Of a stretch of 8,989 nucleotides of DNA, positions 1 to 7,070 are shown in pieces. Below the pieces are notes generated by a model. The model was given only the letters and a program-made list of their open reading frames with translations. It was not told where the DNA came from and made no database searches. The DNA lies in contig CANQMB010000041.1 of the NCBI GenBank assembly GCA_947624845.1, forward strand, positions 1 through 8,989, written 5' to 3'. Made by a program: the position numbers and the translations under genes. Numbering within the stretch: the stretch's first letter is position 1; each line of letters begins with the position of its first letter. The DNA is from an uncultured Bacilli bacterium (GTDB lineage Bacteria; Bacillota_I; Bacilli_A; RF39; UBA660).

Positions 1-72
1 AATATAAATAGAAAGGGATCAATCAATAAGAAATTAATTAATATTTCTATAAGATTGATTATACGTGATTTT

Positions 73-249
73 ATGAACAAAGTAATGAAAACAATGGTTT
101 CTATGGCGACGATGATGGGAATTGGTTATGGTGCATGGAGAATGTATAAAATGAAAAATCCAAATGCCATGAACGATCTAAAAAATGCGACGAAAATGAC
201 CCTTCGAAAAACAGCTGATTTTTTAGAGGATGCATCATCTGAAATGTAG
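73..249 (+). CDS. small membrane-anchored protein of unknown function (58 aa)
   Basis: I do not recognise the family. From the ATG at 73 it encodes 58 residues: a Met-rich hydrophobic stretch at about residues 7-25 (VSMATMMGIGYGAW) that could be a short membrane helix, a basic patch, then an amphipathic Lys/Ala-rich helix ending in an acidic tail. This layout recalls the small YtxH-like or DUF3918-like proteins of Bacilli, but the resemblance is general only. The start is uncertain. No good Shine-Dalgarno precedes the ATG at 73; a TTG at 55 or an ATG at 85 is also possible, and the frame stays open to the left edge of the window. A strong terminator follows 12-40 nt after the stop, so it is transcribed separately from the mraZ operon. 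That terminator and the sensible composition are the main support for a real gene. Confidence 0.6.
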   Translation: MNKVMKTMVSMATMMGIGYGAWRMYKMKNPNAMNDLKNATKMTLRKTADFLEDASSEM

Positions 250-260
250 AAAATAGGAAA

Positions 261-289
261 AGAGGAACTTATAAAAAGTTCTTTTTTTT
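261..289 (+). terminator. intrinsic terminator after the small membrane protein gene
   Basis: The arms GAACTT (265-270) and AAGTTC (276-281) pair around a 5-nt loop (ATAAA), and the stem can be extended by A-T and G-T pairs. Eight T residues follow at 282-289. This closes the upstream transcript before the mraZ promoter. Confidence 0.85.
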
Positions 290-341
290 ATGTAAATTTT
301 TGTAAAATTAAGAGAAAAAATTAAAAAGTAAAAGTTTAATA

Positions 342-370
342 TTTACAAAAAGAAATCAATGTACTACAAT
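342..370 (+). promoter_or_regulatory. sigma-A-type promoter of the mraZ operon
   Basis: TTTACA (342-347) and TACAAT (365-370) are separated by exactly 17 nt, and each matches the consensus at 5 of 6 bases. The start of transcription would fall near 377, which leaves a leader of about 38 nt before the mraZ ATG. The first MraZ box begins about 4 nt downstream of that start. Confidence 0.8.
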
Positions 371-380
371 AAAGATAACC

Positions 381-405
381 AGTGGTTGATTGTGGTGAAA
401 AGTGG
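381..405 (+). promoter_or_regulatory. MraZ operator: three (A/T)GTGG boxes with 10-bp period
   Basis: AGTGG at 381-385, TGTGG at 391-395 and AGTGG at 401-405 repeat with 5-nt spacers, so all lie on one face of the helix. MraZ proteins are known to bind direct GTGG-type repeats with about 5-nt spacers in front of their own gene. Here the array lies in the transcribed leader between the promoter and the mraZ start. Repression would therefore act on promoter clearance or as a roadblock rather than by covering -35/-10. The third box runs into the mraZ ribosome binding site. Confidence 0.85.
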
Positions 406-409
406 GGGA
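404..409 (+). promoter_or_regulatory. mraZ ribosome binding site overlapping operator box 3
   Basis: GGGGGA lies 5 nt before the ATG at 415 and shares bases with the third operator box. It fixes the mraZ start at 415 and argues against the GTG at 382, which is itself part of box 1. Confidence 0.75.
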
Positions 410-414
410 TTTCT

Positions 415-849
415 ATGTTTATGGGAGAATATCATCATACGATTGATGACAAAGGAAGATTGATTATTCCTTCCAAATTTCGTGAGCAATTGGGTGAAAA
501 ATTCATCGTTACTCGTGGAATTGAAAACTGTCTTTTTGCGTACTCAGAAAAAGATTTTCAAAAAATTGTAGATAAACTAGAAACCTTGCCTTTCACGAAG
601 AAAGATGCTCGTGAATTTATGCGATTCTTTCTATCAGGCGCTAGTGAAGCAGAATTTGACAAACAAGGTCGTATTCATATTACCTCCCCACTCATCTCTT
701 ATGCCGATATAAAAAAAGAATGCGTGATTATCGGTAGTGGAGATCGTTTGGAAATATGGTCTTTAGACAACTGGAATAATTTCTTTGATTCTGCGAAAGA
801 CAACATGTCCGACATTGCCGAAAATCTATTTGATGGAGTAAATATTTAA
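415..849 (+). CDS. mraZ: MraZ, transcriptional regulator of the division/cell-wall cluster
   Basis: MraZ is a ring-forming DNA-binding protein with two AbrB-like half domains that usually represses its own dcw operon. The 144-residue product, starting [15 protein letters not shown], is nearly the usual length (about 143 in Bacillus). The two hallmark DxxxR motifs are present: DDKGR at 11-15 and DKQGR at 82-86. Other family features are IPSKFRE (18-24), TKKDAREF (61-68) and FFLSGA (71-76). The ATG at 415 was chosen because it gives the conserved N-terminus and has GGGGGA 5 nt upstream; a longer frame from GTG 382 would translate the operator. It is the first gene of the operon, and its TAA overlaps the rsmH ATG by one base. 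Autoregulation is likely through the three boxes at 381-405. Confidence 0.97.
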   Translation: MFMGEYHHTIDDKGRLIIPSKFREQLGEKFIVTRGIENCLFAYSEKDFQKIVDKLETLPFTKKDAREFMRFFLSGASEAEFDKQGRIHITSPLISYADIKKECVIIGSGDRLEIWSLDNWNNFFDSAKDNMSDIAENLFDGVNI

Positions 850-1775
850 TGAAACATATTAGTGTGCTATTAGAAGAATGTATTCAAAATTTGAATTTAA
901 AAGAAGACTCTGTCGTTGTCGATGCTACTTTGGGGTATGGAGGACATAGCCGTGATATCTTGACAAGAATAAAGAAGGGATTTTTATTCGCCTTTGACCA
1001 AGATGGTGAAGCGATTCGGCATAGTACCAATCGCCTGAAGGAGGTTGGTACTAACTTTACCATCATAAAAACAAATTTTTGTCATATGAAAGAGGAATTA
1101 GAAAAAGTAGGAGTGACCAAAGTCGATGCTGTATTATTTGATTTAGGTGTTTCTAGTCCTCAATTAGATGATAAAAGAAGAGGTTTCAGTTATCATGAAG
1201 ATGCCAAATTGGATATGCGAATGGATCAGGAAAATCCACTTTCTGCTTATGAAGTTGTCAATCACTATTCCAAAAGTGAATTGAGTCGTATTTTTAAAGA
1301 ATACGGGGAAGCAGAATTTGCAAACAATATTGCAAGACATATCGAAATGTATCGAAAAGAAAAACCAATTGAGACAACTTTAGAATTAGTAGAGATTATC
1401 AAACAGGCAGTACCCTTAAAAAAAAGATTGAAAAAACATCCAGCTAAACAAATATTTCAGGCAATTCGAATCGAAGTCAACCATGAACTAGATGTAATAA
1501 AACCAGCTTTAGAACAGGCGACCTCCCTTTTAAATGTTGGAGGAAGAGTTGCAGTAATTACGTTTCACTCTTTAGAAGATCGAATTGTAAAAAGATATTT
1601 TAATGAAATTACCAAAGAGGATGAAAAAATAAAAGGGATTCCCAATATCCCAAAAGAATATTTACCAGATTTTAAACTTATAACAAAAAAAACAATTGTT
1701 CCACAAAAAGAAGAAATAGAGAATAACAATCGAGCAAGAAGTGCAAGATTGCGGATTGTGGAAAGAGTCAAATAG
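849..1775 (+). CDS. rsmH: 16S rRNA (cytosine-1402-N4)-methyltransferase RsmH
   Basis: RsmH (formerly MraW) uses S-adenosylmethionine to methylate N4 of C1402 in the 16S rRNA P-site, in the cytoplasm. The 308-residue protein has the usual length and all the family blocks: the SAM-binding loop DATLGYGGHS (25-34), FDLGVSSPQLD (97-107), RGFSY (111-115), the D-x-RMD segment (122-126), FQAIRIEVN (203-211), VITFHSLEDR (236-245) and the C-terminal RARSARLR (295-302). The ATG overlaps the mraZ stop (TAATG), so translation is probably coupled. This is the standard second position in a dcw cluster. Nothing appears damaged. Confidence 0.98.
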   Translation: MKHISVLLEECIQNLNLKEDSVVVDATLGYGGHSRDILTRIKKGFLFAFDQDGEAIRHSTNRLKEVGTNFTIIKTNFCHMKEELEKVGVTKVDAVLFDLGVSSPQLDDKRRGFSYHEDAKLDMRMDQENPLSAYEVVNHYSKSELSRIFKEYGEAEFANNIARHIEMYRKEKPIETTLELVEIIKQAVPLKKRLKKHPAKQIFQAIRIEVNHELDVIKPALEQATSLLNVGGRVAVITFHSLEDRIVKRYFNEITKEDEKIKGIPNIPKEYLPDFKLITKKTIVPQKEEIENNNRARSARLRIVERVK

Positions 1776-1787
1776 GAGAGGATCATT

Positions 1788-2081
1788 ATGAGAAAAGTAA
1801 AAAAGAGATTAAAAATGTCTAGATTTGAAAAATTATTATATACGTTGGCAGTTATTTTGTTGTTAATTGCCCCAATATCTATTGTTTTTTCTAAAGCAAC
1901 TTTGGCACAAATTAATTTTGAAGTGGAAAAACAAAAAAAATTAATTGAAGAACAATCAAAAAAGAATGAAAGTCTAGCAATGACAATTAATGAATTAGCC
2001 TCTCTTACTAAAATTCAAGAAGTTGCACAAGATCAAGGATTGAGTTATAATAATAGTAATATAAAAACAATCGAAAAGTAA
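1788..2081 (+). CDS. ftsL: cell division protein FtsL
   Basis: FtsL is a bitopic divisome protein that pairs with DivIC/FtsB and helps recruit and activate septal peptidoglycan synthesis. The 97-residue product has a very basic N-terminus (MRKVKKRLK), one membrane helix at about 16-36, and an external segment rich in Gln, Glu and Lys (about 38-72) that fits a coiled coil. The family is poorly conserved in sequence, so the call rests on this layout plus its place between rsmH and the septal PBP. The ribosome binding site AGGAGAGG (1774-1781) overlaps the rsmH TAG and lies 6 nt before the ATG. The external part is short, as is usual for FtsL in Bacillota. In Bacillus, FtsL is unstable and limits division, so this operon could influence division timing; that is inference. 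Confidence 0.88.
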   Translation: MRKVKKRLKMSRFEKLLYTLAVILLLIAPISIVFSKATLAQINFEVEKQKKLIEEQSKKNESLAMTINELASLTKIQEVAQDQGLSYNNSNIKTIEK

Positions 2082-2083
2082 CT

Positions 2084-2089
2084 AGGATG
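2084..2089 (+). promoter_or_regulatory. ribosome binding site deciding the PBP start (TTG 2098)
   Basis: AGGATG lies 8 nt before the TTG at 2098. The in-frame GTG at 2089 overlaps this motif and has only an AGG 2 nt upstream, which is too close. The TTG therefore fits better, giving a protein starting MAKTKKV. Confidence 0.6.
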
Positions 2090-2097
2090 TGGTTTTC

Positions 2098-4278
2098 TTG
2101 GCAAAAACAAAAAAAGTAAAAAAGAAAAAGAGAAATAATGTAAAATATAGTCCTATGATTATCATTATAGCTCTTTTTTGTTTTTTATTAATGATTTTAA
2201 GATTGACCCAACTAGGCTTATCTAATAAAATTGATGGAGTAGATTTAAAAGAATTGGCAAGTAAAAGAACGACGAAGACGGAAACATTAACGGCCAAAAG
2301 AGGGACCATTTATTCTGCAGATAAAGAGGTATTAGCACAAAATGTGACTTCTTATAAGTTGATTGCCTATTTATCTTCGAAAAGAACAGAAAATAAAAAG
2401 AAACCTCAACATGTCGTAGATAAAGAAAAGACGGCGGAAGCTTTAGCACCAATTCTTTCCATGACGAAAGAAGAAGTTTTAAAATATTTAAATAAAGAAA
2501 ATGTCTATCAAACCGAATTTGGAAGTCATGGAAAAGGATTATCGGAATTGACAAAAAAGAAAATAGAAGCATTAAATTTACCAGGAATTGATTTTGTCGA
2601 AAGTTATCAACGTTATTATCCCAAGGGAAACTTTATGTCTTATACGTTGGGATATGCAAAAAATCAAACAGAAGTGAAAAATGGAGTAGAAAAAGATAAT
2701 ATTGTAGGAGAAATGGGGTTAGAGCTATACTATGATAAAATTCTTAAAGGAAAAGATGGATATTTAACTTATCAAAAAGATTTAAAGGGATATCAAATTG
2801 CCGATACCAAAGAAGTTCGACAAGATGCAGTAGAAGGAAAGGATATTTATTTAACGATTGATAGTAATATACAATTTTTTGTGGAACAGGCATTGCATAC
2901 GGCAACGACAGAAAATTCTTTTGATTGGTTTACTGTAGTCGTTGCAGAGGCTTCTACTGGAAAAATTTTGGCTCTGGCAACGAATCCTGCCTTTGATCCG
3001 AATAAAAGAGATATGAAAAGTTATGTAGATCCAACAGTTGCCTCTCCTTATGAACCAGGTTCTACCATGAAGACGTTTACCTATATGGCTGCTATGGAAA
3101 ATGGAGTCTATGATGGTAATGAGACTTATCGGTCTGGAGTTTATGTTACAGAAGATGGAACGGAAATTGGAGATTGGAATCGAAATGGTTGGGGAACGAT
3201 TTCTTTTGATCGAGGGTATGCACTTTCTAGTAATGTAGGAATTATTAATATAATCAGTCGACATATGAATAGTGTCATGTTAAGACAATATTTTAGAAAA
3301 TTAGGATTTGGTCAAAAAACGGGAATTTCACTTCCCAATGAAGCAGCGGGAAGTTTGAATTTTAAATATGAAACAGAAGTTTATAATGCTGGCTTTGGTC
3401 AAGGAATTACGACGACGCCAATGCAGAATATTCAAGCCTTAACCTCCCTTACCAATGATGGTATGCTCCTAGAACCTTATATTGTAGAAAAAATTGTAGA
3501 TCCAACCAATGGAGATGTTGTCTTTGAGGGAAAAAGAAAAGAAATCGAACGAGTAGCATCGACGGCTACCGTTGAAAAAATAAAAAGTTTAATGGATGAG
3601 ACGGTAAATGGAATTGGAAATACGGGAGCAGGTTATAAAATGCCTGGTTATAGTTTAATTGGAAAAACAGGAACTGCTCAAATTGCCAGTGACAATGGAG
3701 GAGGATATTTATCTGGAGCCAGTGATATTATCTCTTCTTTTTCTGGAATTTATCCGAAAGAAGATCCAAAAGTAATTATTTACGCTTCTGTCAAACGACC
3801 TGGAGGCGGAAATCAAGCAGTAATTTGGCATGCTATTAAAAGTTTGGTTGTCAATATTTCAAAATATTATGGATATGAACCAGAAGAAGAACAAGGAGAA
3901 ATCTTGATTGAATATCAACTTCCTTCCTACACGAATCAAAAAACTGAAGAAGTAAAGCAAAAGTTAAGTGCAAATGGAATCACAAATATTGTAACAATTG
4001 GGAACGGAACGAAAGTAATTAAACAATTTCCTGCTAAGAATGAGAAAATTACAAATAAAGATCGCATATTCTTAATTACCAATGAAAATCCAGCCACGAT
4101 TCCCAATCTAACTGGACTTTCTAGCAAAGAAGCAGAAGCAGTTTTAAAATTACTTGGAGTCAAAACCAAAAAAGAAGGAAAGGGATATGTAACGGGTCAA
4201 AGTATTGGAGCAGGAACGCCAATTACGGAAGGAATGGAAATTACTTTGACTTTAAATCCAAAATTTAATGCTGAATAG
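2098..4278 (+). CDS. ftsI: septal class B penicillin-binding protein with two PASTA domains (PBP2B/PBP2X type)
   Basis: This is a D,D-transpeptidase that cross-links septal peptidoglycan outside the membrane, working with FtsW and FtsL/DivIC. From TTG 2098 it has 726 residues: a Lys-rich cytoplasmic tail (1-18), one membrane anchor (about 19-36), the dimerisation/pedestal domain with RGTIYSADKEVLAQN starting near residue 68, and the transpeptidase domain. The active-site motifs are intact: STMK (catalytic Ser 322), SSN (377-379) and KTGT (523-526). Two C-terminal PASTA repeats follow (about 603-662 and 665-724), as in Bacillus PBP2B and streptococcal PBP2X. It follows ftsL after a 16-nt gap. 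A GTG start at 2089 would add three residues. The symbol pbpB would be equally appropriate. There is only one PBP here; no sporulation paralogue (spoVD) follows, unlike in Bacillus. Confidence 0.95.
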   Translation: MAKTKKVKKKKRNNVKYSPMIIIIALFCFLLMILRLTQLGLSNKIDGVDLKELASKRTTKTETLTAKRGTIYSADKEVLAQNVTSYKLIAYLSSKRTENKKKPQHVVDKEKTAEALAPILSMTKEEVLKYLNKENVYQTEFGSHGKGLSELTKKKIEALNLPGIDFVESYQRYYPKGNFMSYTLGYAKNQTEVKNGVEKDNIVGEMGLELYYDKILKGKDGYLTYQKDLKGYQIADTKEVRQDAVEGKDIYLTIDSNIQFFVEQALHTATTENSFDWFTVVVAEASTGKILALATNPAFDPNKRDMKSYVDPTVASPYEPGSTMKTFTYMAAMENGVYDGNETYRSGVYVTEDGTEIGDWNRNGWGTISFDRGYALSSNVGIINIISRHMNSVMLRQYFRKLGFGQKTGISLPNEAAGSLNFKYETEVYNAGFGQGITTTPMQNIQALTSLTNDGMLLEPYIVEKIVDPTNGDVVFEGKRKEIERVASTATVEKIKSLMDETVNGIGNTGAGYKMPGYSLIGKTGTAQIASDNGGGYLSGASDIISSFSGIYPKEDPKVIIYASVKRPGGGNQAVIWHAIKSLVVNISKYYGYEPEEEQGEILIEYQLPSYTNQKTEEVKQKLSANGITNIVTIGNGTKVIKQFPAKNEKITNKDRIFLITNENPATIPNLTGLSSKEAEAVLKLLGVKTKKEGKGYVTGQSIGAGTPITEGMEITLTLNPKFNAE

Positions 4279-4286
4279 GAGGTATT

Positions 4287-5663
4287 ATGGATAATATAGA
4301 GTTAGATCGAAATATTTTTCGAGGTTATGATATTCGAGGAAAATATCCAGAGACAATTAATGAATCAGTAGCGTATTTAATTGGACAGGGATTTGGAAGT
4401 TATATTCAAGAAATAGGAAAAACAAAGTGTATTATTGGAAGAGATAATCGTCTTTCTTCTCCCAATCTTGAAAAAATGCTCATCAAGGGAATTATAGAGA
4501 CTGGAGTCGATGTGATTTCTATTGGTTTGGTAACAACTCCTATGTATTATTATGCTTCTATTCATTATGATGTTGCCCCTGGAATCATGATTACAGCAAG
4601 TCATAATCCAAAAGATGATAATGGATTTAAAATTGCCTTTGATGAGTCCGGTAATGCCAAGGGAGAGGAAATTCAAGATTTTTATCGTTATATTATGAAA
4701 GGAAAATTTTTTCATGGAAATGGCAAAGTCTTTTCTATGAATATAGAACAGGACTATATCGATTTAATGAAAAAATCTTTGCAATTTGGAGAAAAAAGAA
4801 GAAAAGTAGTCTTGGATCCAGGAAATGGAACGACAAGTATCATTGCTAAAAAGTTATATGAAAATTTTCCTTTGGATATTATTATGATTAACGATTTTTC
4901 TGATGGATCTTTTCCCAATCATCATCCAGATCCTTCTGTTGAAGAAAATCTATCGCAATTAAAAGAAAAAGTATTACAGGAAAAAGCCGATTTGGGTCTT
5001 GCCTTTGATGGGGATGGGGACCGAGTTGGTGTAGTTGATGAACAGGGAAATTATATTCCTATCGATCATTATATGATTATTATAATTCGCAGTATTATCG
5101 ATGAAGTTAGACAAAAAGCATTTTTGTACGACGTAAAATGTTCGAAAGCCTTGGAAGATGAAATTAAACGCTTAGGTGGGAAAGCCATTTGTTATCGAAC
5201 AGGAAATTCATATACAAAAGCGAAAGTTCGTGAATTAGATTTACCATTTGGAGGAGAATATTCAGGACATGTTTATTTTAGAGATCGTTTTTTAGGTTTT
5301 GATAGTGGCCTTTATGCCGGACTTCGTCTTTTAGAACTCCTTTCGAAAACAGATCAATCTTTGAGTGAGCTTACTAAAGATATCCCAGTTTACTATGCGA
5401 CGGAAGAGTTAAAATTTGCCTTTTCAGATGAAGAAAAGTTTGAAGTGGTCGATCGTGTATTAGAGTATGCTTCTAATAAAGGATATAAAATTAATTATAT
5501 TGATGGTGTCCGAGTCGATTTTGAAGATGGTTGGGCTTTAGTACGTGCCAGCAATACAGGACCCAATGTCACAGCCAGATTTGAAGCAAAAACAAAAGAA
5601 CGATTAGAAGAACTACAAAAAGAATTTTTACCTTTCATAGAAAAAAAAGAGGATATAATATAA
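4287..5663 (+). CDS. phosphomannomutase/phosphoglucomutase-family enzyme (alpha-D-phosphohexomutase)
   Basis: The enzyme interconverts hexose 6-phosphate and hexose 1-phosphate through a phosphoserine. The product would feed nucleotide-sugar synthesis for wall or surface polymers. The 458 residues match the ManB/AlgC-like family length, and all four functional loops are present: the phosphoserine loop TASHNP (Ser 105), the Mg2+ loop DGDGDR (241-246), the sugar-specificity loop GGEYSGH (322-328) and the phosphate-binding loop RASNTGP (420-426). The sugar loop has Tyr where AlgC-type enzymes usually have Met. The GGEYSGH loop supports a mannose/glucose mutase over GlmM; which sugar is used cannot be decided from sequence. 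The AGGAGG site (4277-4282) overlaps the PBP stop and lies 4 nt before the ATG, so it belongs to the division operon. Its TAA lies at the base of the shared terminator. Confidence 0.93.
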   Translation: MDNIELDRNIFRGYDIRGKYPETINESVAYLIGQGFGSYIQEIGKTKCIIGRDNRLSSPNLEKMLIKGIIETGVDVISIGLVTTPMYYYASIHYDVAPGIMITASHNPKDDNGFKIAFDESGNAKGEEIQDFYRYIMKGKFFHGNGKVFSMNIEQDYIDLMKKSLQFGEKRRKVVLDPGNGTTSIIAKKLYENFPLDIIMINDFSDGSFPNHHPDPSVEENLSQLKEKVLQEKADLGLAFDGDGDRVGVVDEQGNYIPIDHYMIIIIRSIIDEVRQKAFLYDVKCSKALEDEIKRLGGKAICYRTGNSYTKAKVRELDLPFGGEYSGHVYFRDRFLGFDSGLYAGLRLLELLSKTDQSLSELTKDIPVYYATEELKFAFSDEEKFEVVDRVLEYASNKGYKINYIDGVRVDFEDGWALVRASNTGPNVTARFEAKTKERLEELQKEFLPFIEKKEDII

Positions 5664-5703
5664 AAAAGATAACGAATTCATCTATCAGTCGCTATCTTTT
5701 TTT
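5662..5703. terminator. bidirectional intrinsic terminator shared by convergent operons
   Basis: The left arm, AAAAAAGATA then ACGA (5662-5675), pairs with the right arm, TCGC then TATCTTTTTT (5689-5702), with one A-C mismatch and a 13-nt loop. T7 at 5697-5703 is the U-tract for the plus transcript, and A6 at 5662-5667 is the U-tract for the minus transcript. The stem includes the last bases of the phosphohexomutase stop codon and the final codons of the sensor kinase, whose TGA lies in the loop. Confidence 0.85.
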
Positions 5704-7070
5704 ATCGGAATCACAAAGTAGAATGTGGTTCCTTTATTTTTTATAGATTGTACTCCATAATCAAAATGATGCATTTTAAGAATATTTTTTACAATGGAAA
5801 GTCCAAGTCCAGTACCCACAACATTTCGTTTATGTTTTTTACTATCTTTGTAGTATTTATCCCAAATATAGGGAATATCTTTCTCATTGATTCCTTTTCC
5901 TGTATCTATGATTTTTACTAAAACATTTTCATCTTTTTTCTCTAATTCGATCATGACTTTTTTATCATCCCCAGTATAATTGATTGCATTATTAATTAGA
6001 TTATAGATTACTTGTTCCAGTTTTTTCTTATCCGCTTGAATCATAATTTTTTCTTCTTGATTTATAAGAAATTGATAACCTTCTTTTTTTCTTAAAATAT
6101 CGTAGCGCTTTATAATACTTTGAATGAGCTCTGTCAAGTTAAATTCTTCTATCTTTAAAGGTTCTACTTTTGCCTGAATCTTAGAAAGAGATAAAATATC
6201 ATTTACTAACAAAGTGAGCCGATCTACTTCTTCAATAATAATATCCATATTTTCTTCCATCTGTTTCTTTTTTGGATTTAAGTCTTTGTTCATTTCAGCA
6301 TAAGCTTTTACCATAGTTAAAGGTGTTTTTAAATCATGAGAGACGTTCGCCATTAAATCTCTTCTTAATTTTTCTGTTTTCTTTAACTCTTCTTTTGTAT
6401 ATTCCAGTGTATTGGCAAGTTCATTAAATTCCTCGATTTTACTTTCAGTTAAAAACTGAATATCATCATTTCCAGAGGCCAATTCTTTGGCAATTTTATT
6501 AATTTTTACAATTGGATTGGCAATATGTTTTGATATAAAATAAGCACTGACAAAAGATAAAAATAAGACAATTAATGTAACATAAAATAATTGATCTTTT
6601 AATATTTCAGTTGTAGAGTCCATAGGATCTAAAGATGTATTGATAAATGCATATAAATCAGAATCTAGACGAACGGCATAGCTCAAGGTTTTATTGTTGA
6701 ACTGGGGATTGATTAATTCAAAGGTTTGTTTTTTCTTATTACTTAAAATAAATTCTTTTTTATAAGTACTTCCCATATAACAGCCATGACTTACAATCGA
6801 TGAACCTATAATATGCTCTCCAAAACGATCGGTCAGTTCAATACAAATGCTTTTATTATAGGATAAATTATCAATAATTTGATCTAAATTGGGATTATTT
6901 TTCTTTTGATTGATAATTTGAGCGACTTGTTTAATTTCTTTTGTTTTTACCCATTCATAGTAAGAATTTAAAAATAATACTTGAAATAACCATAAAATAA
7001 TTAGAATTGATAAAGAAAATAGGGCTAGATATTTCCAAATTTCTATTTTTAGATTATGCTTCTTCATCAT
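5685..7070 (-). CDS. membrane sensor histidine kinase (HAMP, HisKA, HATPase_c)
   Basis: This is an orthodox class I sensor kinase that autophosphorylates a His and passes the phosphate to the regulator encoded just upstream. It has 461 residues: membrane helix 1 (about 13-34), an external sensor domain (about 35-158), membrane helix 2 (about 161-180), HAMP (about 180-232), and HisKA with NVSHDLKTP (His 245). The ATPase domain has an N-box centred on NLINNAINYT (357-366), DTGKG (389-393) and GTGLGLSIV (419-427). The sensor domain contains Cys 76 and Cys 97, the latter in SHGCYMGS; the signal is unknown. The start ATG at 7070 (or the adjacent ATG at 7067) overlaps the regulator gene by 14-17 nt, with GGAT about 6 nt upstream, which suggests translational coupling. 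The stop is TGA, followed at once by TAG. It resembles the WalK/PhoR/ResE layout but lacks a PAS domain. Confidence 0.95.
   Translation of the reverse strand: MMKKHNLKIEIWKYLALFSLSILIILWLFQVLFLNSYYEWVKTKEIKQVAQIINQKKNNPNLDQIIDNLSYNKSICIELTDRFGEHIIGSSIVSHGCYMGSTYKKEFILSNKKKQTFELINPQFNNKTLSYAVRLDSDLYAFINTSLDPMDSTTEILKDQLFYVTLIVLFLSFVSAYFISKHIANPIVKINKIAKELASGNDDIQFLTESKIEEFNELANTLEYTKEELKKTEKLRRDLMANVSHDLKTPLTMVKAYAEMNKDLNPKKKQMEENMDIIIEEVDRLTLLVNDILSLSKIQAKVEPLKIEEFNLTELIQSIIKRYDILRKKEGYQFLINQEEKIMIQADKKKLEQVIYNLINNAINYTGDDKKVMIELEKKDENVLVKIIDTGKGINEKDIPYIWDKYYKDSKKHKRNVVGTGLGLSIVKNILKMHHFDYGVQSIKNKGTTFYFVIPIKKDSD

Noticed and set aside
382..414. Upstream extension of mraZ from GTG 382
   Set aside because: It would translate operator boxes 1-3 and the ribosome binding site, and the added residues ([11 protein letters not shown]) do not belong to the conserved MraZ N-terminus.
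2222..2572. 116-codon minus-strand frame inside the PBP gene
   Set aside because: Its composition (Phe, Leu, Ser rich) is what antisense of A-rich coding DNA gives. It has no ribosome binding site and no recognised domain.
2851..3264. 137-codon minus-strand frame inside the PBP gene
   Set aside because: It lies antisense to the transpeptidase domain, whose motifs are intact, and it has no family features or promoter.
4377..4715. 112-codon minus-strand frame inside the phosphohexomutase gene
   Set aside because: It is a shadow of a well-conserved enzyme on the plus strand, with low-complexity Ile/Ser/Asn content.
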